DNA from: Solirubrobacteraceae bacterium
GTDB taxonomy: Bacteria > Actinomycetota > Thermoleophilia > Solirubrobacterales > Solirubrobacteraceae
Length of the DNA: 50,743 nt
Direction: 5' to 3'
Assembly: GCA_030681525.1 (NCBI GenBank)
Contig: JAUXSD010000135.1
Location: 1 to 50,743 of the forward strand
The notes under the pieces were generated by a model. That model was not told the origin of the DNA. It saw only the letters and a program-made list of their open reading frames with translations, and did no database searches. Positions 7,798 to 14,766 of the stretch are shown piece after piece. A program made the position numbers and the translations under genes. How positions within the stretch are numbered: position 1 is the stretch's first letter; the number at the start of each line of letters is the position of its first letter.

Positions 7798-8289
7798 ATG
7801 GGAGACGTGACCGGCCGGCGCATCGCCGCGGCGCTCATCGACGCCGCGATCATCGCGATCCTCCTCGTGCTCGTCGCCAAGGGGCTCGGCGACGAGGGGA
7901 CGACGAAGCGTTCGCTGTGGGCAGAGACCGAAGGCAGCCCGCGAGCGGTGTTCCTGCTGCTGACGTTCGCCTACTTCTTCGGCACCGAGGCGCTGTGGGC
8001 CCAGACGCTCGGCAAGCGCGTCATGAAGATCCGCGTCGTCGGCGAGGACGGGGGCAAGCTCGGCATCGGCCCCGCGCTGATCCGCAACGTCGTGCGCTTC
8101 GTCGACGCGTTCCCGGCGCTCTACCTCGTCGGTGGCATCACGCTGTTCGCCACCGGGGAGCGGCGCGCGCGGCTCGGCGACCTGGCCGCCAAGACGAAGG
8201 TCGTCGCCGACGACGCCCCGCCGCCGCCGCCGAGCGAGCGGCGCGATCGCCCCGAGGACGACGACATCCTCGCGCAGGTCCTGCGCTGA
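7798..8289 (+). CDS. RDD family membrane protein, 163 aa
   Basis: The protein opens with Gly-Arg-Arg-Ile-Ala-Ala-Ala-Leu-Ile-Asp-Ala, a version of the RDD signature (Arg ... Asp-Asp/Ala in the first helix). A second helix region includes Ala-Gln-Thr-Leu-Gly-Lys-Arg-Val-Met-Lys-Ile-Arg-Val-Val, strongly conserved in the family, and a third helix follows before Arg-Arg-Ala-Arg-Leu-Gly-Asp. RDD proteins are small membrane proteins, some implicated in ion transport, most of unknown role. The tail is Pro-rich then acidic (Glu-Asp-Asp-Asp). I start at ATG 7798, since an upstream in-frame extension would run through rnpB. Confidence 0.85.
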   Translation: MGDVTGRRIAAALIDAAIIAILLVLVAKGLGDEGTTKRSLWAETEGSPRAVFLLLTFAYFFGTEALWAQTLGKRVMKIRVVGEDGGKLGIGPALIRNVVRFVDAFPALYLVGGITLFATGERRARLGDLAAKTKVVADDAPPPPPSERRDRPEDDDILAQVLR

Positions 8290-8290
8290 G

Positions 8291-8554
8291 TCAGACCAGC
8301 TCGGTGCAGCACGACCGGCAGCGTCCACCGACCGCCGACGGCCCGGCTCCGTAGCGGGGCTCCATCGCCCCGTCGCAGATCGGGCACGCCGCGGTGCGGT
8401 GCGCGGTGAGGTCCTCCCAGGCGCCGGAGAGCACGTCATCCAGCGTCCGGCCCTCGCGCGGGGGTGCCTGCAGCAGCTCGGCGGCCGTGCCCCGCTGCGG
8501 GAGGCGGCGGACGGGCAACTCGTAGAACAGGACGGGGGCGTGGACCGCCATCAC
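8291..8554 (-). CDS. small zinc-ribbon protein translationally coupled to lexA, 87 aa
   Basis: Starts at GTG 8554 (next codon ATG), overlapping the lexA stop as GTGA. The C-terminal third holds Cys-Pro-Ile-Cys and Cys-Arg-Ser-Cys-Cys about 20 residues apart, a plausible four-Cys zinc site, after a short helical region that includes Asp-Asp-Val-Leu-Ser-Gly-Ala-Trp-Glu-Asp-Leu. The coupling means it is made with LexA from the same SOS-controlled mRNA. No named family is recognised. It could bind nucleic acid or protein; the sequence does not say which. Confidence 0.75.
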   Translation of the reverse strand: MMAVHAPVLFYELPVRRLPQRGTAAELLQAPPREGRTLDDVLSGAWEDLTAHRTAACPICDGAMEPRYGAGPSAVGGRCRSCCTELV

Positions 8555-9171
8555 TGCACGCTCCGAAACAGGCCGACCACCCGGCCGAGGATCTGCACAT
8601 CGCGCGAGCGGATCGGCTCCATCGTCGCGTTCTCGGGCTGCAGGCGGATGTGGTCGGACTCGCGGTAGAAGCGCTTGACGGTCGCCTCCTCGCCCACGAG
8701 CGCGACGACGATCTCGCCGTCCTCGGCGGTCTCCTGCGGGCGGACCACGACGTAGTCGTCGGGCAGGATGCCGGCGTCGATCATCGACTCGCCGCGCACC
8801 CGCAGGACGTACTCGCCGACCTCGCCGCCGGCCAGCGACGGCACCGTCACGTACTCCTCGATGTTCTCCTCGGCGAGCACCGGCGAGCCGGCCGCGACCT
8901 GGCCGACGAGCGGCAGCCCGTCGGGGCGCACGACCGACTTGACCTGCTCGAGCGCGCGGTCGAGCAACTCGATGGCGCGCGGCTTGGACGGGTCGCGCCG
9001 CAGCAGCCCGAGCTTCTCGAGGTTCGCCAGATGGGCATGCACCGTGGAGGAGGAGGCCAGGCCGACGGCGGCGCCGATGTCGCGCACGGTCGGCGGGTAG
9101 CCGTGCTTCGCCGAGTGGCGCTTGATGAAGTCGAAGATCTCCTGCTGGCGCTTGGTCAGATCGAGATCCAT
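8551..9171 (-). CDS. lexA: LexA repressor, 206 aa
   Basis: SOS master repressor and self-cleaving S24 protease. The N-terminal winged helix (residues about 1-70) begins Leu-Thr-Lys-Arg-Gln-Gln-Glu-Ile-Phe-Asp-Phe-Ile, followed by Gly-Tyr-Pro-Pro-Thr-Val-Arg-Asp-Ile and the recognition helix Ser-Ser-Ser-Thr-Val-His-Ala-His-Leu. The cleavage site is Ala94-Gly95 (Val-Ala-Ala-Gly-Ser-Pro); catalytic Ser129 lies in Gly-Glu-Ser-Met and Lys166 in Thr-Val-Lys-Arg. Start at ATG 9171 matches the family start. A LexA box lies 41 bases upstream, giving autoregulation, and the same box controls imuB in this window. Confidence 0.97.
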   Translation of the reverse strand: MDLDLTKRQQEIFDFIKRHSAKHGYPPTVRDIGAAVGLASSSTVHAHLANLEKLGLLRRDPSKPRAIELLDRALEQVKSVVRPDGLPLVGQVAAGSPVLAEENIEEYVTVPSLAGGEVGEYVLRVRGESMIDAGILPDDYVVVRPQETAEDGEIVVALVGEEATVKRFYRESDHIRLQPENATMEPIRSRDVQILGRVVGLFRSVQ

Positions 9172-9211
9172 GGCGCAGGCTCCTTGACGGGGGGTGAGGT
9201 TTCGGGCGAGG

Positions 9212-9225
9212 CGAACATCTGTTCG
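9212..9225. promoter_or_regulatory. LexA box of lexA
   Basis: CGAACATCTGTTCG, a match to the CGAAC-N4-GTTCG SOS box, 41 bases upstream of the lexA start. It is the reverse complement of the imuB box at 4733-4746. Confidence 0.9.
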
Positions 9226-9296
9226 CACAAGCTACGTGACCTGTCGGACGGAAGTCAAGGCGGGGCGGCGACGCGGCCTATACTGGCGATCGCCCT

Positions 9297-9382
<86 letters not shown>

Positions 9383-9388
9383 TGAGAT

Positions 9389-9424
9389 GAGAGACCCCGG
9401 TCCTGCCGGGGTTTCTCACGTTTC
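9389..9424 (+). terminator. terminator after tRNA-Leu
   Basis: GAGAGACCCCGG at 9389-9400 and CCGGGGTTTCTC at 9406-9417 form a 12-base stem with one G-T pair and a 5-base loop, followed by ACGTTTC. The T-tract is short, but position right after the tRNA fits a factor-independent terminator. Confidence 0.75.
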
Positions 9425-9460
9425 GGGCGCCCGGTGCACCGCGACCGGGCGAGGTGCAGT

Positions 9461-9500
9461 CGCGCGACCGCCCGCAGGGGGAGCGCGGGGCGGTCGCGCG
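9461..9500. repeat. strong hairpin between tRNA-Leu and lysR-type gene
   Basis: CGCGCGACCGCCC (9461-9473) and GGGCGGTCGCGCG (9488-9500) are perfect 13-base arms around a 14-base loop. It lies downstream of the end of the LysR gene on the minus strand with no gene of its own in the 9425-9631 gap. It could end transcription of the LysR gene without a U tract, as is common in GC-rich actinobacteria. Confidence 0.55.
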
Positions 9501-9631
9501 GTCTGCGCGTGCGGAGCGCCTTGGGGGCTCGGCGTCCGTTGATCTCACTTTCGCGCCCGGGCGCCGATCGGATCACCGCCGGCCGCGCGGCTCGCCCCCG
9601 CCGCGCGTCCCGCGCACCGCGCGCCGCGCGC

Positions 9632-10567
9632 TCAGCTCGCCTGCGCCAGCGAGCCCTGCTGCTCGGTCCACTCCGCGCCGACCTCGCGCAGGATCTCGAG
9701 CATCGCCGCCGCCGCGGGCGACACGAAGCCGCCGGCCAGCGTCGCCGCCAGCACGTGGCGGACGGGCGCGCGGCCCTCGAGGCAGCGGATCACGACGTCG
9801 TCGCGCACGGCGACGAGGGCGAGGTCGGGGATCAGGCACACCCCGACGCCCGCGGCCACGAAGCCCTGGATGGCGTAGTAGTCGTCGGACTGGAAGGCCA
9901 CGCGCGGCTCGAACCCGGCGGCCTGGCAGGCCCGCTCGAGCACGACGCCGTCGGGGCAGCGGCCGGTCGTGCCGAGGATCCAGCTCTCCTCGGCGAGGTC
10001 GGCGAGGCGGATGCGTGGCTTCTTGGCGACGCGATGGCTGGCCGACACGCAGAGGTACATTGGGTCCACCAGCAGCGCGTGGCGCTCGATCGCCGGATCG
10101 GAGATCGGCGCGAAGCCCGCCTCGACGGTCAGCGCGATGTCGCACTCCCCCGACTTCAGGCACTCCAGCCCCTCGTCGGGCTCGCGCGGCGCCAGCGTCA
10201 CCTCGACGCCGGGGTGACGCTCGCGAAAGCGCGCGATCGCCAGCGGCGCGATCGTCGCCCCGGCGGTCGGGAAGGAGACGAGCCGCAGCCGGCCGCCGCG
10301 CATGCCGGCGATCGCCTCGAGCTCGGCCTCGGCGTCGGCGAGGCGCGAGAGGATCACGTCGGCGTGGGCCACGAGCGCCCGTCCCGCCTCCGTGAGGTGC
10401 ACGCCGCGCGCGCGGCGCTCGACGAGAACCGTGCCCGCCTCGCGCTCCAGTGCGGCGATCTGCTGGGAGACCGCCGACTGCGTGTAGGCGAGCGACTCCG
10501 CCGCGGCGGAGAACGACCCCCGCATCGAGACCTCGCGCAGGACCCGCAAGCGCTTCACATCGAGCAT
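9632..10567 (-). CDS. LysR-family transcriptional regulator, 311 aa
   Basis: Residues about 3-60 form the LysR winged helix-turn-helix (Leu-Arg-Val-Leu-Arg-Glu-Val-Ser ... Ser-Ala-Ala-Ala-Glu-Ser-Leu, Thr-Gln-Ser-Ala-Val-Ser-Gln-Gln-Ile). From about residue 90 a periplasmic-binding-like effector domain follows (Gly-Arg-Leu-Arg-Leu-Val-Ser-Phe-Pro-Thr-Ala ... Val-Gly-Val-Cys-Leu-Ile-Pro-Asp), normal for the roughly 300-residue family. It diverges from the small GNAT-like gene at 10673; two inverted repeats between them (10570-10605) are likely its binding sites. The effector and the regulated genes cannot be read from the sequence. Confidence 0.92.
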   Translation of the reverse strand: MLDVKRLRVLREVSMRGSFSAAAESLAYTQSAVSQQIAALEREAGTVLVERRARGVHLTEAGRALVAHADVILSRLADAEAELEAIAGMRGGRLRLVSFPTAGATIAPLAIARFRERHPGVEVTLAPREPDEGLECLKSGECDIALTVEAGFAPISDPAIERHALLVDPMYLCVSASHRVAKKPRIRLADLAEESWILGTTGRCPDGVVLERACQAAGFEPRVAFQSDDYYAIQGFVAAGVGVCLIPDLALVAVRDDVVIRCLEGRAPVRHVLAATLAGGFVSPAAAAMLEILREVGAEWTEQQGSLAQAS

Positions 10568-10569
10568 TA

Positions 10570-10605
10570 GCGCAGCTTATCGCCAACTGCGCCAAATGTC
10601 ATTTG
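10570..10605. promoter_or_regulatory. probable LysR operator, two adjacent inverted repeats
   Basis: GCGCAG-N11-CTGCGC (10570-10592) has the arm spacing of LysR T-N11-A-type sites. It is followed at once by the 13-base palindrome CAAATG-T-CATTTG (10593-10605), A/T-rich in a GC-rich genome. Both lie within 40 bases of the lysR-type start and upstream of the divergent gene. Confidence 0.6.
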
Positions 10606-10672
10606 TGCTCATGGACTCACGCTGAAAAGGTAGGTCGCGTTGCAATCAACGAACCCCGCAAGGAGCATCGTC

Positions 10673-10990
10673 ATGACCACCACTCAGACCGGCGCGATCG
10701 TCATACGCCGCGCCACCGACGCCGACACCGGCACGCTCAGGGACCTCGCGATGCTCGACAGCCGCGCGCCGCTCGCCGGGCCCGCCCTGGTCGCCGAGAT
10801 CGACGGAGACGTGCTCGCCGCGCTGGACACGGCCGACGGCAGCGTCGCCGCCGACCCCTTCGCCCCCACCGCCGAGCTCGTCGAACTGCTGCGCCTGCAC
10901 GCGCGCGCCACGATCGCCGCCCGCACGATCCGCGGCTCGCGGCTCGGACGCGTCGCGTCGTCCCTGCGACCGGTCTCCGTCCGTGCATAA
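10673..10990 (+). CDS. short GNAT-like protein, 105 aa
   Basis: ATG 10673 has a good ribosome-binding site (AAGGAG about 8 bases upstream); an earlier in-frame ATG at 10640 lacks one. The product reads Ile-Val-Ile-Arg-Arg-Ala-Thr-Asp-Ala-Asp, then Leu-Arg-Asp-Leu-Ala-Met-Leu-Asp-Ser-Arg and Leu-Val-Ala-Glu-Ile-Asp-Gly-Asp-Val-Leu-Ala-Ala-Leu, like the first strands of a GNAT acetyltransferase. The acetyl-CoA-binding loop (Arg/Gln-x-x-Gly-x-Gly/Ala) of a full GNAT domain is absent, so catalysis is doubtful. A helical tail rich in Arg follows. Divergent from the LysR gene, which may control it. Confidence 0.65.
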   Translation: MTTTQTGAIVIRRATDADTGTLRDLAMLDSRAPLAGPALVAEIDGDVLAALDTADGSVAADPFAPTAELVELLRLHARATIAARTIRGSRLGRVASSLRPVSVRA

Positions 10991-11201
10991 GGCCACGTTC
11001 GAGGCGTTCGCCACGTGGCGGACCGATGCCGCCGCCGGCCCGCCGCCGCGCCGCACGATGCCCGCCGGTTCAGCGCCGGGCGAGCCCCTGCGGGCGCCTC
11101 CTCGCTCCCGCGCGGCCGCGGGCGCGCGCGAGCGCCTGCGCCGCGTGCTGCCGCGCGGGCAGCGTGCGGCGGCGGCGCGCTGCGCGTGATGAGATAGGCG
11201 C

Positions 11202-12263
11202 ATCGCACCGGCGAGCTTTCAGTGGAGGGACGGCGAGCGCACGATCCACTTCGGACGTGACGCGCTCGCCGCCGTCCTGCCGCGGCTCGGCGAGGGCTAC
11301 ACGCTGCTGACGACCCCCCGCGCAGCGGCGATGGCCCCCGCCGTCGCCGCGCGCGCGGCGGCCGTCCACGAGGTCGCGCGGGGCCGCGTCGACGAGCTGG
11401 CCGGCGCGCTGCTGGACGCCGTCGATCCCGGCGAGCTCATCGTCGCGCTCGGCGGCGGGCGCGTGATCGACACGGCCAAGGCACTCGCCGCGGCCCGCGC
11501 GCCGGGCGCCGGCCGGCCCCGCGTCGCGGCGATCCCGACGACGCTGAGCGCCGCCGAGATGACGGTGGTGCATCGCCGGGCGGCGGGTGCCGACACGTCG
11601 CTGCCGGGAGTGCGCCCGGCGATCGTCGTCAACGATCCGGCGCTGAGCGCCTCCCAGCCGCCGGCCGAGCTCGCCGCGAGCGCCGCCAACGCCCTCGCGC
11701 ACGCCGCCGAGGGACCGGCCACGGTGCGGGCCAGCCCCGTGCCCGCGCTGGCCGGGCGCGAGGCCGCGCGGCTGATCGGCGTCGCCTACGCGGGCGCGGG
11801 CGATCCCGACCCCGACAGCCGGGCGCTGGCGGCGTTTCGCTCCTTCCACGCGGGCGACGCTCCCACGGCGCCCGGCGCCGCCGAACCCGACCGCGACACG
11901 CTCGCGCTCGCCGCGCTGCTGTCGGGCTACACGATCGACAGCGCCGGCTACGGCCTGCACCACGTCCTGTCGCAGACGCTGGCGCGCCTCGCCGGCGTCG
12001 GTCACGGCCCCTCCAACGCGGTCATGCTGCCGCACACGCTCGTCGCGCTCCAGCGGCGCGGGGCGCCCGGCGCCGCCGATCTCATCCCGCTCGCCACGCA
12101 CCTCGCACAGCGCGCGCAGGCCGTAAGTCTGCGCGACCTCGGCGTCGACGAGGCGATGCTCGACACCTGCGCCGACGCGGCCGCCGAGCGCCCTGAGCTC
12201 GACCACGTCCCGCCGCGGCCCGATCGCGCGGAGCTGCGCGCGCTGTACGCCGCGGCCTACTGA
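11202..12263 (+). CDS. iron-containing alcohol dehydrogenase / maleylacetate reductase-like protein
   Basis: Fold and motifs of the Fe-ADH family: Gly-Gly-Gly-Arg-Val-Ile-Asp-Thr-Ala-Lys for nucleotide binding, Ile-Pro-Thr-Thr-Leu-Ser, and metal ligands in Asn-Ala-Leu-Ala-His-Ala-Ala-Glu, Gly-Leu-His-His-Val-Leu and Gly-His-Gly-Pro-Ser-Asn-Ala-Val-Met-Leu-Pro-His. The Asn before the first His block is as in maleylacetate reductases, which reduce maleylacetate to 3-oxoadipate. Conserved N-terminal residues (Phe-Gln-Trp-Arg-Asp-Gly-Glu-Arg-Thr-Ile-His-Phe-Gly) are encoded before the first ATG (11331), yet no ATG, GTG or TTG exists in frame upstream to the stop near 11190. The boundary given uses an ATC and is uncertain. 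About 353 residues if so. Confidence 0.7.
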   Translation: MAPASFQWRDGERTIHFGRDALAAVLPRLGEGYTLLTTPRAAAMAPAVAARAAAVHEVARGRVDELAGALLDAVDPGELIVALGGGRVIDTAKALAAARAPGAGRPRVAAIPTTLSAAEMTVVHRRAAGADTSLPGVRPAIVVNDPALSASQPPAELAASAANALAHAAEGPATVRASPVPALAGREAARLIGVAYAGAGDPDPDSRALAAFRSFHAGDAPTAPGAAEPDRDTLALAALLSGYTIDSAGYGLHHVLSQTLARLAGVGHGPSNAVMLPHTLVALQRRGAPGAADLIPLATHLAQRAQAVSLRDLGVDEAMLDTCADAAAERPELDHVPPRPDRAELRALYAAAY

Positions 12264-12276
12264 CGCGGGCGCGCCG

Positions 12277-12323
12277 CTAGATGGTTGATCCGGCGGTGAT
12301 CGTCGTGAACATCAATCATCTAG
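12277..12323. terminator. inverted repeat between convergent genes, probable bidirectional terminator
   Basis: CTAGATGGTTGAT (12277-12289) and ATCAATCATCTAG (12311-12323) pair over 13 bases with one G-T/mismatch. The arms are A/T-rich, unlike the surroundings, and the right arm contains the stop codon of the convergent lipoprotein gene. No U tract. Confidence 0.5.
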
Positions 12324-13273
12324 GGCTTGAACGCCGCGTCCCACGTCTTGGCGCCGTCGCGCGTGTGCAGGATCGTCCCGTCGCCGATGACGAGGTAGAG
12401 CTCCTCGCGCGACACGGCCTTCAGGCGGTAGGGCTCGCCGTCGATCCGGCCGGCCGTCTCCCATGAGCTGCCGCCGTCGCCCGACACCTGCACCCCGCCG
12501 TCCTTCAACGCCCGGTACAGCGCGTCACGCGCCGGCCAGGCGAGCCGCGCGCCGGAGGCGCCGCCGAGCGGCTTCCACGCCGCCCCGCCGTTCGTCGAGC
12601 GATACATCTCGGCATCGCTCGCGGCGACGATCCGCCGCGGATTGGCCGGATCGACCTCGAGGTCGGCGATCGGCACGCCGCTCGGGGTGAACTGCTCGGA
12701 GAAGGTCTTTGCGTCGTCGCGTGAGACGAGCAGCGCCCCGGTCACCGCGTCGAAGCCGTACATCCGGTCGTGCTTCATGACGATCCTGTGCAGGTCCGCC
12801 TCGCCCAGCCGCGACACGACGCGCCACGTGCGCCCGCCGTCGGCCGACGTCATGACGCCGAGAAACTCCGGCAGCGCGCCGCCCTGGTCGGGATGGCCCG
12901 AGCCGATGAGCCGCCCGCGGCCGCTGACGGCGAGCTCCAGCGAGGTCCCGACGTTCGCCGTCGTCGCGCCCGATCGGACGGTGCCCCGCACCTGCGTGAT
13001 CTCTCCCGAGTCGCGCCCGATGCGGAAGAAGCCGCGGTTCGTGGTGAGCAGGAACTCGTTCGCCACCGGGTCGATGTCGAGCGCGTTGATGGAAGGCGGG
13101 GGCGCCGCCGGATCGACGACGCGGTTGGCCTGCGGCGCCTCCGCCGCCGGGAGCCCCGACGGCTCGGCGGCGGTGGGCGCGTCGTCGTCGTCGCCCCCGC
13201 AGCCGCTCAGCGCGAGGACGGCGATCAGGGCGGCCGCGCGCACGACGCGGCGACGAGGACGGGCGCGGCTCAC
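12320..13273 (-). CDS. BNR/beta-propeller lipoprotein, 317 aa
   Basis: GTG at 13273 gives a short basic leader, a hydrophobic segment and the lipobox Leu-Ala-Leu-Ser-Gly-Cys, so the mature protein should be lipid-anchored on the outside of the membrane. After an acidic/Pro linker, repeated Ser-x-Asp-Gly-Gly-x-Thr-Trp-type blocks (Ser-Ala-Asp-Gly-Gly-Arg-Thr-Trp, Ser-Gly-Asp-Gly-Gly-Ser-Ser-Trp, Thr-Arg-Asp-Gly-Ala-Lys-Thr-Trp) mark BNR/Asp-box repeats of a sialidase-like beta-propeller. No sialidase active-site Arg triad is evident, so a binding or structural role is as likely as an enzyme. Confidence 0.85.
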   Translation of the reverse strand: MSRARPRRRVVRAAALIAVLALSGCGGDDDDAPTAAEPSGLPAAEAPQANRVVDPAAPPPSINALDIDPVANEFLLTTNRGFFRIGRDSGEITQVRGTVRSGATTANVGTSLELAVSGRGRLIGSGHPDQGGALPEFLGVMTSADGGRTWRVVSRLGEADLHRIVMKHDRMYGFDAVTGALLVSRDDAKTFSEQFTPSGVPIADLEVDPANPRRIVAASDAEMYRSTNGGAAWKPLGGASGARLAWPARDALYRALKDGGVQVSGDGGSSWETAGRIDGEPYRLKAVSREELYLVIGDGTILHTRDGAKTWDAAFKP

Positions 13274-13329
13274 GGGGGCATCGTAATCGCGAGGGTGCGT
13301 CGCCCGCGCAGGCGGGGATACTGCGGGCG

Positions 13330-14766
13330 ATGCTCGACGTGCTGACCGAGGTACTGGGCCGGGCCCCGGCCCGGTGCACGTACGCGGAGGCGCGGCACGT
13401 CGCCACCGACGACGAGGATCTGCTCGTCCGCAACGGCCGCGTCGACCACGTCGAGAGCACGGCCTCCGACGGCGTCGGCGTGCGCGTCCGCGCCGGCGGC
13501 GGCTGGGGCTTCGCCGCGACCCGTCAGACCTCCCGCTCCGGGGTGGAGCGCGCGCTGGCGCGCGCGCTGGCGATCGCCGAAAGCCAGCCGAGCGCGCCGG
13601 CCGGTCCGCTGGCCGCGGTCGCGCCGGCACGCGGACACTGGTCCTGCCCGCACGACCAGGACCCGTTCGACATCTCGCTGGAGGACAAGCTCGCGCTCCT
13701 GTTCGCCGCCGAGGAGCGCCTGCGCGGCGACCCCCGCATCGTCCGGTCGGAGGCCACCTGCACCGGCCGCCGCGTGCGCACCGCGTTCGCCTCCACCGAG
13801 GGCGCCGCCTGCACGCAGGAGCGCGTCGAGTGCGGCGCGTCGATCAGCGCGGTCGCGGTCGCCGCCGACGAGCTGCAGGTGCGCTCCTACCCCGGCTCGC
13901 ACGGCAGCGCGGCCGCCTGCGCCGGCTGGGAGCACGTGCTCGGCTTCGATCTCGCGGGGCACGCGCCGCGCGTCGCCGCCGAGGCGATCGAGCTGCTCAC
14001 CGCCCCGCCGTGTCCGGCCGGCCGCGCGACGGTGATCCTGGACGGCGAGCAGCTCGCGCTGCAGATCCACGAGTCGATCGGCCACGCGCTCGAGCTCGAT
14101 CGGATGCTGCTCATGGAGGCCTCCTACGCGGGCACGAGCTGGGTCGTGCCCGCCGACCTCGGCCGGCTGCGCTACGGCTCCGAACACCTGCACGTCACCG
14201 CCGACGCGACGCTGCCCGCCGGGCTGGGCACGTTCGGCTGGGACGACGAGGGCGTCGCGGCGTCGCGCACCGCGCTGATCGAGGCCGGCCTCCTGCGCGC
14301 CGCGCTGTCGGACCGCGGCTCGGCGGCGGCGATCGGGCTCGGCGGCTCGGGCGGTTGCGCGCGCGCCGACGGCTTCGCGCGACAGCCGATCGTGCGCATG
14401 ACGAACGTCTCGATCGAACCCGGCGAGGCCGGCTCGCTGGCGGATCTCGTGGCCGACACCGGCGCGGGCCTGTACCTCGAGACGAACCGCTCCTGGTCGA
14501 TCGACGACCGCCGCCTGCACTTCCAGTTCGGCACCGAGGTCGCGCGCGAGATTCGCGGCGGCGAGCTCGGCCGGCTGCTGCGAAACGCCTCGTACGCGGG
14601 CGTGACGCCGACGTTCTGGAGCGGCCTGGATGCGGTCTGCTCGGCGCCCGAGTGGCGGCTGTGGGGCGTCGGCAACTGCGGCAAGGGCGAGCCGGGTCAG
14701 ACGATGCGGGTCTCCCACGGGACGGCCCCCGCGCGCTTTCGCGACGTGCAGGTCGGCGTCGCGTGA
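13330..14766 (+). CDS. tldD: TldD-type metalloprotease subunit, 478 aa
   Basis: The zinc-binding motif His247-Glu248-x3-His252 (His-Glu-Ser-Ile-Gly-His) and the third ligand Cys450 in Gly-Asn-Cys-Gly-Lys-Gly-Glu-Pro-Gly-Gln identify the catalytic subunit of the TldD/TldE heterodimer. In E. coli this complex degrades unfolded peptides and processes the microcin B17 leader and CcdA antitoxin. Length matches the family. The stop overlaps the start of the partner gene (GTGA). No RiPP precursor or toxin-antitoxin pair is seen close by, so a general peptide-clearing role is likely. Confidence 0.92.
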   Translation: MLDVLTEVLGRAPARCTYAEARHVATDDEDLLVRNGRVDHVESTASDGVGVRVRAGGGWGFAATRQTSRSGVERALARALAIAESQPSAPAGPLAAVAPARGHWSCPHDQDPFDISLEDKLALLFAAEERLRGDPRIVRSEATCTGRRVRTAFASTEGAACTQERVECGASISAVAVAADELQVRSYPGSHGSAAACAGWEHVLGFDLAGHAPRVAAEAIELLTAPPCPAGRATVILDGEQLALQIHESIGHALELDRMLLMEASYAGTSWVVPADLGRLRYGSEHLHVTADATLPAGLGTFGWDDEGVAASRTALIEAGLLRAALSDRGSAAAIGLGGSGGCARADGFARQPIVRMTNVSIEPGEAGSLADLVADTGAGLYLETNRSWSIDDRRLHFQFGTEVAREIRGGELGRLLRNASYAGVTPTFWSGLDAVCSAPEWRLWGVGNCGKGEPGQTMRVSHGTAPARFRDVQVGVA

